A stretch of DNA of 64,000 nt from Daucus carota subsp. sativus. Taxonomy: Eukaryota; Streptophyta; Magnoliopsida; Apiales; Apiaceae. Below are positions 1 to 10,996 of the stretch, piece by piece (the first letter of the stretch is position 1; the number at the start of each line of letters is the position of its first letter). The translations under genes were made by a program, and so were the position numbers. Location of the stretch: the NCBI RefSeq assembly GCF_001625215.2, contig NC_030383.2, positions 61,122,949-61,186,948 on the forward strand. The letters are read 5' to 3'. The notes under the pieces are model-generated. The model was not told where the DNA came from, did no database searches, and saw only the letters and a list, made by a program, of their open reading frames with translations.

Positions 1-86
1 AAGAATAACTGATTATCTTTTAAAATCATTCAACAAAAATACCTCGCGCCTTCACCAAAGACTAGGAAGTCGAATAAATTGTTACT

Positions 87-2852
87 TCATCTATAGTTAG
101 TTCTGAAAATAGTTATTTCATCCATAGTAACTTCTGATTCCAAGTTACGCGTGTAACTCCTCCTTGTCAGTACTTCCGCTACCTTCAAAATTAACCATGG
201 GTGCCTTTTGCTTATATTGGTTCCCAGAACATAACCAATTACTAGACCAGTTCCAATTCCTGTTAATATAAATGCCCAATCAGATACATTAAGAGACTCG
301 TCAGAATCATTGACATCTTCATTGTCAGGTTCAGGTGACTTTGCAGAAGCACATTTCTTAGATAACGGAAGACCACATAGTCCCAGATTTCCGATGTAAG
401 AATCCTTCTCAAATGTCCTAAATTGCGGCCCTTGTGGTATGGGGCCACTCAGAGTGTTGTAAGATACATTGAAGAATGAAAGGAAGTTTAGTTCTGCTGC
501 TATTTGGTGTGGGATGGCTCCGGACAGCTTGTTCACTGAAAGGTCCAACGACTCGAGCTGCCTTAGGCTCCCTAGGGATGGAGGAATTGGACCCGTAAGC
601 TCATTGTTTGCGAGGTTGAGCATCTGAACCTGCTTTAGGCTTCCAAGAGAATCTGGAATCTTCCCTGTGAATCTGTTACTTGAGAAATCAATGGCACATA
701 GAACATTCACATGCTTTGCGTACTCTGCTGTCACACCTTTGTTCCTAAGTGTAAGTGAGCTCGAATACGTGTCAGTCCAGTGATGTTTCCCTGATTGAAA
801 TTCTGTTCTAGTGTATGCGTATAGCTCCATGTCTGAAGGCAAAAATTTCATAGCACTCCAGTTCTTGATATATTCCAGAGGCAAATCACCAGAAAACGAG
901 TTCTGAGAGACATCAATAATCTGTAACATTGGAAACGGTGAACCAATTCCAGGACTCGAAGCAGTTGCCCCCCAAAATCTGTTGGCATGCAAAATTAGAA
1001 CTTGCAGCTGAGGAAGAGTCCCCAACCAAGAAGGAAAAGTATCTTCCAACTTGTTATCTCCTAGATCCAAAATACGGAGCATTCTACAATTTGACAAAGA
1101 TCGCGGTAGTTGACCTTCTAACCTGTTCTGGCTCAAGTCCATCACTCTCAAGTCGCATTTTTCTGAGTATGATTGAGGAATCATACCAGAAAAATTGTTG
1201 CCTCCCACATTAAACACAGACAAAGAATTACCCAAACACGAAGGAATCGGTCCAGTCATGTTATTATTGAACAAGTGCAGTATTTTAAGAGATCTGAGAC
1301 CACACATCTTGCTTGGAATTTCTCCAGTCAGTTTGTTGTTCGCGACATAGTAAGCCATTATAGTTGTTGGTGGAACTGGAAGATTCCCCTTTAGCATATT
1401 ATCTTTAATGTCTATAACTCTTAGACTAGTACCTGGAAGAACAGATAAGTTCTGTCCCATGCCTGTCAGGAAGTTACGAAAAAGGTATATTTCCACCAAA
1501 CTATCACTCGCGTTCCATAACCAAGCTGGAACCTGGCCATGAATACTGTTTCCTGTCAGCGATAGCGTCTCCAATTTATCCTGGAATTTCAGAAAATAAG
1601 GGATCTCTTTTAGATTACAAGAATCCAGTTCTAGTCCTGTAAAGTGTGAAAGAGTGGAGTTTATCAGATGGTTGGTAAGCAAGGATATGTTGTTTTGTGA
1701 TAGACTGAGAAATGTAAGCTTTTCGAGGCTCAGAAAGACGTCTGCCTCCACTATACCGCTAAAGTTATTCTTCTTCAGATTAAGATTATCTAGGTTGATG
1801 AGTTGAGAGAATGAACTTGATATTGAGCCTGTCAGTTGGTTATCGAACAGGCTCAAATTGATCAACTCAGTCATGTTAAATAACTGGAATGGGATTTCAC
1901 CGGTGAAATGGTTCATTTGAAGGTGAAGAGTAGTAAGTTTGGTCAGATTTGCAAGAGATGATGGGATTTCGCCATATAGATTGGTATACATAAGGTACAA
2001 ACTGTTCAGTTTAGTTAGCTTGTCAAGCCAAGAAAGTTTTCCTGCTTCAAACCTGGCATTAGTGAATGATAAGAAAGTGAGCTCGGTCAAGTTACCAATT
2101 GAGGCCGGAATTGATCCAGAAAAACGACATCTTCCAAGGCGCAATTTAGTCAGTGACTGCAAATTTCCAATTGAGGCTGGTATGGTACCAGAGAATTTTG
2201 TGGAATCAAGTTCCAGTGCTCTCAGGGAGCTTGTTTGGTTAAATACCGGAAGATATCCAGCAAGATTCTGATTGTAACTCACATTGAGAACAGTCAGGCT
2301 TGGGAGATCAAAAATGGCAACCGGAAAGGTACCATTCAAGAAATTGCTTGACAGATCGAGGGAAGTCAAGTCTAACGACCCTGAAAGCTCGAATGGGATT
2401 TGGCCAGAGATTGATGAGTGTGAGAGGTTTATAGAGGATAACCTCGAAAGATAAGAAATCTGAGGAGGGATTGAAGAGTTCTTGAAGTCATTGTCTGCAA
2501 GGTTTAGGTCTCGGAGATGAACAAGGCCAAACAGAGTGCTGTTGGAATGAAGGGTACCAGATATTGAACTGTTACTCAGGTCAAGACTAATGACAAAACC
2601 AGTGTCTTTGTCGCACTCAACCCCGTCCCATGAGCAGCAATCACTGCTGTTATCAGCCTTCCAGGATGCAGTCTTTGAGTAAGAAGATGAATCAGAAGAC
2701 AAAGTAAGGCTTTTCTTAAAATTCAACAGGAAGGACTTCTCATCTTCATGGCACAGTATAGGACTAGTTACTGCGTTTACAATTGTATTAACACAAGCAG
2801 AACAGAGAATATAGAAGAAAAGGGAGAATAATAAGCTACTTGGCGCTGCCAT
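87..2852 (-). CDS. LRR receptor-like protein (RLP), membrane anchored, no kinase
   Basis: Predicted 921-residue cell-surface receptor-like protein, intronless. Residues 1-27 form a hydrophobic signal peptide. An LRR N-terminal cap follows, with a CHEDE start and a CCSWDGVECD cysteine motif near residue 73. Many extracellular plant-type LRRs with LxxNxLxGxIP pattern come next, interrupted by an island around NKGVTAEYAKHV. Then come a C-terminal cap (GNLGLCGLPLSKKC), an acidic spacer (PEPDNEDVNDSDES), one membrane span at about 859-877 with GxxxG spacing, and a 44-residue basic cytoplasmic tail without kinase. This is the RLP architecture of the Cf/Ve/AtRLP group, which act in immunity or development with the co-receptors SOBIR1 and BAK1. 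The ligand cannot be inferred. The frame is unbroken and the length is normal for the family. The start is the first ATG, directly before the signal peptide. Function as an immune receptor is inferred from the family only. Confidence 0.95.
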   Translation of the reverse strand: MAAPSSLLFSLFFYILCSACVNTIVNAVTSPILCHEDEKSFLLNFKKSLTLSSDSSSYSKTASWKADNSSDCCSWDGVECDKDTGFVISLDLSNSSISGTLHSNSTLFGLVHLRDLNLADNDFKNSSIPPQISYLSRLSSINLSHSSISGQIPFELSGSLDLTSLDLSSNFLNGTFPVAIFDLPSLTVLNVSYNQNLAGYLPVFNQTSSLRALELDSTKFSGTIPASIGNLQSLTKLRLGRCRFSGSIPASIGNLTELTFLSFTNARFEAGKLSWLDKLTKLNSLYLMYTNLYGEIPSSLANLTKLTTLHLQMNHFTGEIPFQLFNMTELINLSLFDNQLTGSISSSFSQLINLDNLNLKKNNFSGIVEADVFLSLEKLTFLSLSQNNISLLTNHLINSTLSHFTGLELDSCNLKEIPYFLKFQDKLETLSLTGNSIHGQVPAWLWNASDSLVEIYLFRNFLTGMGQNLSVLPGTSLRVIDIKDNMLKGNLPVPPTTIMAYYVANNKLTGEIPSKMCGLRSLKILHLFNNNMTGPIPSCLGNSLSVFNVGGNNFSGMIPQSYSEKCDLRVMDLSQNRLEGQLPRSLSNCRMLRILDLGDNKLEDTFPSWLGTLPQLQVLILHANRFWGATASSPGIGSPFPMLQIIDVSQNSFSGDLPLEYIKNWSAMKFLPSDMELYAYTRTEFQSGKHHWTDTYSSSLTLRNKGVTAEYAKHVNVLCAIDFSSNRFTGKIPDSLGSLKQVQMLNLANNELTGPIPPSLGSLRQLESLDLSVNKLSGAIPHQIAAELNFLSFFNVSYNTLSGPIPQGPQFRTFEKDSYIGNLGLCGLPLSKKCASAKSPEPDNEDVNDSDESLNVSDWAFILTGIGTGLVIGYVLGTNISKRHPWLILKVAEVLTRRSYTRNLESEVTMDEITIFRTNYR

Positions 2853-2900
2853 TACAAGTAATGATCAAGTAGCTCTGTCTGAAATGTAGTTACCAAGTAG

Positions 2901-2910
2901 CTATTTAAAG
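2901..2910 (-). promoter_or_regulatory. Possible TATA box of the receptor-like protein gene
   Basis: On the minus strand the sequence reads CTTTAAATAG, about 50 bases upstream of the RLP start codon. Position and composition fit a TATA element giving a very short leader. AT-rich DNA makes chance matches common. Confidence 0.3.
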
Positions 2911-3093
2911 TCCATGGTTTTGTGGAAATATGATGCATTGGTGCTGGACTTGTCTTGATTTTACATTCTTTATGATTTATTAGTTTGACGTGTGAGGTTC
3001 TTTAGAAGTCTATGATTTCGTGGTAACAAGGTTTCCAGTGTTTTCAAGGAGCTTTCTGACCTCTTACTTTTCACACATAGGAGGAATTGACTC

Positions 3094-3239
3094 GTTTAAC
3101 ACATTTAAACATCTATGAACGAACCCTTCTCGTATGATGGTACCTCTTATATAACATAGAGTTTAACACATTAAAACGTCTATAGACAAATATTATAAAT
3201 GGTTCTTGCTCTCGTATGGGCTACGTCTTATATAACATA
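3094..3239. repeat. Two-unit diverged tandem repeat
   Basis: Units at about 3094-3160 and 3161-3239 share the blocks GTTTAACACATT(T/A)AAA, a CTCGTATG motif and CTTATATAACATA in the same order. The second unit is slightly longer. No function is evident. Confidence 0.5.
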
Positions 3240-5671
3240 GTTTCCTTGCTGCTGGATGAATATATAGCAGTCAAATTATAACATTCTTTTTAATACGTTT
3301 AGCGTTTTTTAAGTGTTGGAAGAGTAAAATGATTATTTAACAGTTCAACGAAATATTTTACATATTCAGCGATTTAAAAGCTGTACATGTACCCATCCAC
3401 TACTTAAAAAACGTTTGACGTGTTAAAAAAATATTATAATACTGGCCGATGAATATTCATCCCATAGCTAGGAAATTGTATGTTGCCCGGCCATGCTGCT
3501 GGACCTGTGCTGGGGCGGGGACCCATATGATATTATTTGATTTAAGAGTCTAGATCATCGTGGTCATCATTTCTGTGTGAAGTAGCTCTGTCTGAAATGT
3601 TTTGATATGTGCGGGATTATAGATGCCAAGAGCTAGTTATCATATGCTTCAGTCTCCTGCTTTTAAAAACCCAATTCTAAAACAAAATTTTTAAAAAATA
3701 ATACCAGCTCAGAACTCTGTGAATATTTACTCTAGCTTGGACAGGTCTTAATTCTAAATTCCAAGGTAGTTGAACTCGCATCCAATTTGAACATAAATAT
3801 TTGACACATGCATGACTTAGACAACCGAAGCTCCGGTATCAAATTTGATTTAGATATTTGACATCACAATTGGCGATCAAGTCAAGGAGCAAAGAACAAT
3901 TAATTTGTGCATCCAAGTAGGAGAAGAAAATAGGGGTTTCAAATTTTTCAACAAGCAGTCTACATCTCCATTATTAAACATCAGAAAGAAGAATCTGACT
4001 TAGTCAGGATATTTAAAATCATGCGTAGAAATTGGGTTAAATATCAAAATCTAAAATTACAGAGAACGAAAAAGGAGTTCAAGTAGTCAGAGAATGATAT
4101 TATATTCTGCAAGAGTCACAAATGAAAGGAGGGTAAGTAGTCTAGCAGTACTTATGCTACCTGTTTACTGCTTACCTTGAATTCTCGACTTGCCGGTTGC
4201 CATCCTTGTTCAATAGAGTATCATTCGCAGCCAAAAACAAATGGTAAGATACGTTAAAGTAAATATACACAAAAAAATTCAAAAAAAAAATATGTATATA
4301 CACAAAAGGTAGAAGAAATGTTCTTCAAAAATATAAACTACATCCCATTATTTTACAAAGTGAATATATTTTACATTTTTCTGATAACTTTCCATTTAAG
4401 TTGACCATAATTGTTAAAAATAGTTAAATTATATTTGATATCACCTGTTTATACATTCAAATATCATGTTAGAATTTATATTATTAATATAATTTTGAAA
4501 ATTTGAATATCTTTCTAAAATACAAGAATGAAATTTCCTAACTGCCATGATTCAACTGCATCACAAGGAGAATTTGTAATAAATGGAGAACACCCGTGAA
4601 CAACATTTGAAACATTTGTATACTTCTGCTTCTTGCTCTAAAAATGCAAAAAGAATGTTTATCCCTCATCATTTAACAGCAGAGACATATTTTAGTAGAA
4701 ATTTAGTGCAAGGAGTGATAAATGATGGTGCCCATTGGTAGAAAAGACGTAGAGAAGGTGCTCCCAAATAGTAGCAATCTATTTTAAGATATACTCTAAT
4801 AAGTGTACCCTTGAAGAAATCAGCATACGATACAAAATCTTCAAAAACACAAAAATTGAGGTGATAATCAGCAGCAGTAACACTTGGACCAACATTGCAG
4901 TGCAAATCAGATAACAAGTTCCACTGATACATCTCTATAGAGTAACATCTCATTTTCATATAGCAACAAGCCTTCAAGGAAATAAGAGCAGTGATTAATT
5001 TATTATCTTATCTACCTCATATAAGGGTTTAATGCAAATGGCATTATCTGAAATGCCAATACAATTAAATAATTTGAGCTCGGGCACTATGATATTATTG
5101 GGGTTATATATACTTACAAATTTGGGTAAATGGTAATGACTTTAGAGATATGGCTATGTATCGTTAATCCATGGTTTTAGAGAGAAAGAACTCAACCTGG
5201 CAAATACAAAGATCAAAATTTTAAGTCCCTGTTACATAGAAATTGCAATAAGGCACAACGAGTGATAGTGTTTGGGACAAATTTTATCAATTTCAATTGT
5301 TAAAGATGGTAAAATTTCAAAGGTTATAGATAGTGGGTTTTGATTATCTGGGAACATGGAAATATTGTTCAATGTTGAAAGATTAAAGCAAATATTGTGT
5401 ACATGTGTGTTTGTGCATTTGAAGTCCATAAAAACTGTGACGAATTACGAATATATTAAAAAAAGAGAAATTAGTATTCAGAATTCAGGATGTCTCACTA
5501 CATGGGAGGCAAAAGGACCGCAGAGCTTTTTGGGTCTCGCCATCTCCGGAAAAATACACTAGAACACTAGTTCCATTTTAGGGACCGCAACAGTTGCAGA
5601 GGTTTAGGTAATTACCCAGTAAACACAATTTCTAAATATACTTGAATCTTGAAATGCTGAACATAAGAATC

Positions 5672-6841
5672 TTAACTTTCACCTAATTCCAAAATGCCCA
5701 GATTACTTTGATATGCAGTTAATAGTTTAGGAAGCTTTTCCTCGTACTTGATTATAAACCTTTCCACAAAGCTTTGCTCGGTAATAATCAGAAACGAAAA
5801 TGAAAGTAAGCTTAAATCCTCGCTTATCAAGCCTTTCATCTGCAGAACTCTGATAACTGAACACCTCGGAATCATTCTCGATTTTAACGAGTAAGTTAAC
5901 ACGACTGGTCTTTCAGCAATAGCAATAGACTGGAAGCCGATCTTATTCACAAGGAACTCCATCCCACTCAAGATTTTTTCTTCAGATAAAGACATAATCA
6001 CTGGATTCTTCCTAAACGCTGATATAACCTCATGCTCAGTCCAACCCCACCTCTTATAAACTTCAATCTTGTGTGCCCATGTCAAGTCACTCATAGCTAA
6101 TCTTACAGGGAGTGCCGAAACAAAAAGAGCTTTGGACAGATCGAATTTCATGTCCAGAAGCTTGTAAACAACCGTCTTAAACTTGTCATAGGGTATGTTC
6201 AATAGCCTAGGTTTTCTACATAAGATCTGACCAATAAATCTCATTCCAACTCCAACTTCTTTTAGTAGTTCAACATTAGGATTATCACACACTCGCGAGT
6301 TGCTTAAAACATAAGAACCATGGTCCCTTAAAATCTTAACAATTTCTTTGTCCGAAAGAAACATACTCTTGCAAGAGTCATAAAATGGAACTAATCGCTT
6401 TTCCAAGCTGTACTCCAAAATATAAGGGTTTGCGGCAACATCATCACTTGACGCGCCAATAGACCATAAAAACTTCAGTTTCGGCAAAAGGGTCGCATTA
6501 GGATTATACGTCAGAAAGTGCGAGCGTTTAGAAATTATTTTAGATATATGACTATCACTAAATCCATGGTCTCTGAAAAGGGCTACAATAGAATCAGGTT
6601 TATCTAAAGATTCAAACTTTACTCTCTTCGACTTCGAGATAGCAACTTGTGGGGATAACCCATGATTATTTATAAGGTAAGAGACAGTAAATGAGTGATT
6701 CTTGGAACCAATTTCAGGGTTTTCAATTTGGGATGATGCATTTGTAATGGTTCTTGATACATTATCAAGAAACCTTAATTTGGAGTTGATGATATTCAGA
6801 CATGAAATAAAAGTTCTGGGTTTGTTGTATAACGCAAACAT
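5672..6841 (-). CDS. mTERF family protein, organelle-targeted (minus-strand copy 1)
   Basis: Intronless 389-residue protein of the plant mitochondrial transcription termination factor family: helical-repeat nucleic-acid-binding proteins of mitochondria and plastids that act in transcription, splicing or RNA processing. The N-terminus (MFALYNKPRTFISC...) is basic and hydroxylated with no acidic residues for about 35 residues, as in mitochondrial presequences. From about residue 55 to 355 run degenerate repeats of about 35 residues with the pattern 'LFRDHGFSDSHISKII', 'LKEVGVGMRFIGQIL', 'YKRWGWTEHEVISAFRKNP'. The start matches the conserved MFALYNKPR start of the plus-strand paralogs, and the leader is also alike (TTTGTTTCATATGCA upstream). 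It is closest to the copies at 12994, 20876 and 30209, but inverted relative to them. The frame is intact. Its RNA or DNA target is unknown. Confidence 0.93.
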   Translation of the reverse strand: MFALYNKPRTFISCLNIINSKLRFLDNVSRTITNASSQIENPEIGSKNHSFTVSYLINNHGLSPQVAISKSKRVKFESLDKPDSIVALFRDHGFSDSHISKIISKRSHFLTYNPNATLLPKLKFLWSIGASSDDVAANPYILEYSLEKRLVPFYDSCKSMFLSDKEIVKILRDHGSYVLSNSRVCDNPNVELLKEVGVGMRFIGQILCRKPRLLNIPYDKFKTVVYKLLDMKFDLSKALFVSALPVRLAMSDLTWAHKIEVYKRWGWTEHEVISAFRKNPVIMSLSEEKILSGMEFLVNKIGFQSIAIAERPVVLTYSLKSRMIPRCSVIRVLQMKGLISEDLSLLSFSFLIITEQSFVERFIIKYEEKLPKLLTAYQSNLGILELGES

Positions 6842-7433
6842 TGTGCATATGAAACAGACTGAAGGGACAGAGTTGAATAAAGAAGTGAAATCTTACAGAA
6901 CTTGTGGAAGAACAACAAGACTTGTTCAGCTGTAGACACACTTCGTCTGAACTAGGATTCTGTCGGGTCGAACCGAATTGAATTTAGGAATTTGTAAAAT
7001 GGATTTATAATTCATATAAACCTAAATTAGGACCACGGCCTCCTCCTGGTTAATTTTGTTTGTTTTTGTTTTTTTTCCCCTAATAATCTGTTTTTTATGT
7101 AATTATTTTTATCTGTTTAGTTTGTTTGGTTTGGCTTTTAAATCTCAATAATCAGAGTCTTTGATTATTTTTTTCTTTTCGATTCAAACAGTTATTTGAG
7201 GTTTGTTTTTCAGATTTATTTGAAATTTCAGAGATTTTATTATTGATATTGTAATCAGAGATTAACTATATATTTTTCAAATTTATAAATTTATAAGTTG
7301 GTTTATTTTAGAATGTTGATTTGAAAATTCTAACTTCTTTAGCTAATTTATTTTGATTTCTAAAATTTGACTTCATAAAAATATATATAGTCATTGTAAA
7401 GAAAATTTTATAATATTTTATTATTATATATTA

Positions 7434-7680
7434 CTCTCTCTGTCCCATTTTAACTGTTTTTGATTTTTTTACACATATTTTAAAGTGTTAAAAAAGTTCA
7501 TATCTAAATATAAATAATTTTTTACAAAAGTTTTATCAAGTAGAAAAATAGAATCTAAACTTTGATTTGCTATAAAAATTGGTTTTTTTTTTGTTAAGTA
7601 TAACTTATTCTTTTTCTAGACCTTAATATTATACGTCAAAAAGTCAAATATTAATAAATATGAGGACAAATGAAGACCTA
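7434..7680. repeat. Possible Stowaway-like MITE, right end unclear
   Basis: The left end reads TA then CTCTCTCTGTCCCATTTT, the usual look of a Stowaway/mariner MITE. Downstream, CAAAAAGTCAAA near 7638 could belong to the inverted arm, but no clean GGAGAGAG-TA end is visible, so the right limit is approximate. Confidence 0.3.
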
Positions 7681-8327
7681 ATAAGTTGCAAGTAACCAAT
7701 AAATAAGTAACTTCTTAACTATATACTCAATAACTTCTCACTCATGTTATATAGTCAGCTCTGCTTCTCTCCCATGTCCATCCTCATTTTTTTCAAAAGT
7801 TGCAACCTAAACATTATGTAAACTTTCTTCAAGGTTCCAAATGCACATACTATTGACTATTGAGCAATTCTTACCCTACTACTTCTGCTTCTGCATATTT
7901 GCATCATATAAGTAGTAACTTGCAAATTAGCTCGCTTTCATCCATAAATGACTAACAAGTTAACACAAGAATTTCGGAATTCAAACTCAAACTAAAAAGT
8001 GATACAAATACTAGAATTCTTCCAATATGGATCCAACTACGGCACACCCACAACCACCAACAACGAGGTTCTTAGAAACACCGTCTGGAAAACCATATCA
8101 TGCCTCAAAGTTCTTAGAAACACTCTGGGAAACTATATCAGCCAAAGACCACATGAGAACCAATTCAAGATCAAATAATTTCTCAAAGGTATTCTACAGA
8201 TGACCGCTTGATAGGAGTACAGAGACTGCACTATTTGACATTCAATCTTACAACTCATATGGCAGTACAGAGCCAATATTAACAGTTTAATACTAGAGCC
8301 ATTAGACAATAACGAAACAAGCAACAA

Positions 8328-8428
8328 AAAAATAGCAGTCTTTTTGTGCTTCACTGCCTTTGTGCAGGAAGAATGTTTAAAAAATAGCCATCTTTCTGTG
8401 CTTCACTGCCTTCGTGTAGGAAGAATAC
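8328..8428. repeat. Tandem duplication of about 50 bases
   Basis: Two adjacent units contain AAAAATAGC, TGTGCTTCACTGCCTT and GTAGGAAGAAT or GCAGGAAGAAT, with a few mismatches. It lies in the 3' flank of the mTERF gene that starts at 9972. Confidence 0.6.
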
Positions 8429-8811
8429 TAATAACACAGTTTCAGTCTTCTAAGTTCATCACAAGGACACTACAATTAGAGAATTAACCAAGGCAGTTTA
8501 TGATAATATCATAAACCAGAATTAGCAAAAAACTTCATGACAAAGTACATAGAATTAGCTCATCTACAAAGCCATGATTATACAAGCAGTCTTCTTTCTC
8601 CAATGCTAGTCAAATGGAGGAAATGATAGATGTCAAATAGGAATGCAAGAAGATAACTTATATAGTAAAAGAAATACATAAACACGACAATTGTTTCTCC
8701 TTGCATTAGCTCCTCCAATATAGCCACAACTCAAAGCTCCATTACTTCGACTTTTCGACTTGAAGATTGTTGTTGTGATCAAGTCTATCATAAATCATTT
8801 AGGAGGGAATT

Positions 8812-9972
8812 TCACAAGTTCAGGATTTCATGTTTACCTTTATAGACAGACAATAACTGAGGAAGTTGTTCTTGGTACTTGGTAATAAACTTATCGACAA
8901 ATTCATTATCTGTAAGAACCAAAAACGTGAACGCAAATGAACTTAAATCCTCACTTATCAAACCTTTCATCCGCAAAACACTAAATACTGAACACCTCGG
9001 AATTATTCTCAGTTCTAATGACAAAGATAACACCACTGGACTTCTAGCAATTGCAGTAGACTGAAATCCCATCTTATTAACAAGAAAATCCATCACACTC
9101 ATGATTTTCTTCTCGGATTTACTCATACAATGTGGATCCAATCTAAATGCTGATAACACGTCTTGCTCAGACCAACCCCACCTCTTATAAATCTCAACCT
9201 TTTGTTCCCACACCAATTTAGTCCTCGCAAACATTATAGCCAATGCACGAACAAAAACCCCCTTCGATGGATCAAATTTTAACGCCACAACCTCGTCCAC
9301 AAGTTCCTTGAACTTATGAGTCCCTAAGCCGACTATCCTAGAATTTCTACATATGAGGAAGGATATATGTTTCTGACTAACTCCAATTTCTTTCAGTAAT
9401 TTAACATTAGGGGCGACACAATGTTGCAACTTCGATGCAGAAGCCCACGAAAAATATCTCGAAATACTACCAATCTGTTTCTCCGAAAGCATCATACTCT
9501 TGAAAAAATCATAAGATGGGATCAACTTATTATCTAAACTATGCTCTAACAAATTAGGGTTTGATGCAAGTACCTCATTTGTAATACCAACAGATGCAAA
9601 AAATTTGAGCTTTGGCTCCATAATTTCATCAGCATTAACCACCAACAATTTGGGCACTCTGGTGATGATTCTTGAAAGTTGGGTACTATCAAATCCATGG
9701 GCTCTGAGGAGGGCCACAACTGAGTCTGGCCCATGTAAAGATCCAAGCTTTACCTTCAAAGAAGTTGAATTAGCAATTTCTGGGGACAACCCAAGTGTTT
9801 TTTTGAGGTAATTGACAGTAAAGTCATGGTATTTTGGTTCATTTTTGGGGGTTTTATCATCTGCTGTTGATAAAACTGCAAGGGTTCTTGATGTGTTGAA
9901 CTGAAAAAGTGTGAGATGGTTTTTAATGGTTTTGAGAAATGAGATTCTTGGTTTGTGACAGTAAGCAAGCAT
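8812..9972 (-). CDS. mTERF family protein, organelle-targeted (divergent paralog)
   Basis: Intronless 386-residue mTERF protein. The N-terminus MLAYCHKPRISFLKTIKNH is basic and suits a mitochondrial presequence. mTERF repeats cover about residues 50-350, with landmarks 'LLRAHGFDSTQLSRIITRVP', 'LKEIGVSQKHISFLICRN' and 'YKRWGWSEQDVLSAFRLDP'. It ends in YKGKHEILNL where the other copies end in YQSxLGILELGES. It is clearly the most divergent member of the local cluster and lacks the long near-identical stretches the others share, so it probably reflects an older duplication. The ATG at 9972 aligns with the starts of its paralogs. It is transcribed towards the 5672-6841 gene, and the plus-strand genes start on the other side of the 9.97-12.99 kb spacer. 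No break is visible. Confidence 0.93.
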   Translation of the reverse strand: MLAYCHKPRISFLKTIKNHLTLFQFNTSRTLAVLSTADDKTPKNEPKYHDFTVNYLKKTLGLSPEIANSTSLKVKLGSLHGPDSVVALLRAHGFDSTQLSRIITRVPKLLVVNADEIMEPKLKFFASVGITNEVLASNPNLLEHSLDNKLIPSYDFFKSMMLSEKQIGSISRYFSWASASKLQHCVAPNVKLLKEIGVSQKHISFLICRNSRIVGLGTHKFKELVDEVVALKFDPSKGVFVRALAIMFARTKLVWEQKVEIYKRWGWSEQDVLSAFRLDPHCMSKSEKKIMSVMDFLVNKMGFQSTAIARSPVVLSLSLELRIIPRCSVFSVLRMKGLISEDLSSFAFTFLVLTDNEFVDKFITKYQEQLPQLLSVYKGKHEILNL

Positions 9973-10112
9973 TGTAAATTAGGCAGAGGAACACAGTAGT
10001 TCTGGGAGGATGGATCTTATGAAGAACCCCTAGCCATCCATCAAAACCCCTTGTTTGTTGCTCCACTGTCTCCCGTCTCCACCAGGTATTGCCATTTTGA
10101 TATACCCGATTC

Positions 10113-10917
10113 TAGTGACATGGATCGGGTTCGGATCGGATCTCCCTAAATCCATATCTATATCAATTTATTTTATCAGATTTGGATTTGAATCGAATTA
10201 GGATCGGATTTTTTAAGCCCCTATCTATTAAGATCATGGATCTCGGATCAGATATCCGATCCATTTACTATATATAGTCATATAGAAATGAATGCTAAAA
10301 AATGAATTTATCATGTAGAAATGAATTTATTTCCGTATTAAATCATATAAAAATAAATTTATTATATACAATATCAAAGAATGCATTAAACAAAATAAAG
10401 AAAAATGAAAGGCCAAGTCCAGTGATCTAATCTTAAAAAACAATACCAAAATTAGAAGATAAATAACATAACAAATAAATAAATAATGTAAATATCAAAA
10501 ATAAATAAAGAAGACACTGGTGAGTGGCAGAAGACATAAGAGACTATATATTATGGACCAGCAAGCTTTAAAAGCTGCATTGGTGCATATTAGCCCCATT
10601 GTAAGTGTTTATGTTAATCAATAGTGACTGAATTAAATATAACTAACTAATAACTCACATTCTGTAAATACTATCGGGAATAAAATATATTATTATATAA
10701 TATATATATATATATATATTTAATTAATTAATTATTAACCGGATCGGGTTATAAACGGATCGGATCACACTAAATCCATATCCAACCCATTTATTATCGG
10801 ATTTTTCCTTATCGGATCGCATTTCGAATCAGATTATTTTTTGTTAAATCCATATCCGCTAAAATGACCCCGGATCGGATCGGGTCGGATCGGATTTTCG
10901 CTCCGTTGACAGGCCTA
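10113..10917. mobile_element. Non-autonomous hAT element with perfect 8-bp target duplication
   Basis: An 805-bp element flanked on both sides by CCCGATTC (10105-10112 and 10918-10925), the 8-bp target-site duplication expected of hAT transposons. Ends start TAGTGACATGG and, inverted, TAGGCCTGTCAACGG, with subterminal GGATCGGATCGGGT-type repeats at both sides. There is no transposase frame inside. The centre is AT-rich with a short TA run near 10690. It lies in the spacer where mTERF gene orientation switches. Confidence 0.85.
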
Positions 10918-10996
10918 CCCGATTCGATTGATTAATTTTCTGCAAGATTGATTTAATTATTAAAATCAGATTAATCACTCTAACTTTTATAAAATA

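Larger units (their letters stand above)
2853..5671. other. Gene-free AT-rich spacer between the RLP and mTERF genes
   Basis: No supported gene. The RLP promoter lies at the left edge. A 20-base motif from the RLP leader (AGTAGCTCTGTCTGAAATG, at about 2868) recurs at about 3581, which hints at a second, lost RLP promoter. A diverged two-unit tandem repeat lies at 3094-3239. The longest open frame (minus, 4669-4977, 102 codons) has no recognisable domain and is not called. Confidence 0.6.
6842..8811. other. Spacer between two minus-strand mTERF genes
   Basis: Holds the promoter and leader of the 5672-6841 gene at its left end, a probable Stowaway-type end at 7434, AT-rich DNA, a small open frame at 8027-8203 (58 codons, ATG start, containing an internally repeated RFLET/KFLET segment, no domain recognised), and a tandem duplication at 8328-8428. 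No further gene can be supported. Confidence 0.5.

Noticed and set aside
1939-2271. Plus-strand frames opposite the RLP gene
   Set aside because: Antisense shadows of the LRR coding sequence.
3094-3239. CRISPR-like repeats
   Set aside because: Only two diverged adjacent units without spacers, in plant nuclear DNA.
4669-4977. 102-codon open frame on the minus strand
   Set aside because: No domain, no homology to neighbours, cysteine/tyrosine-rich composition typical of translated AT-rich DNA.
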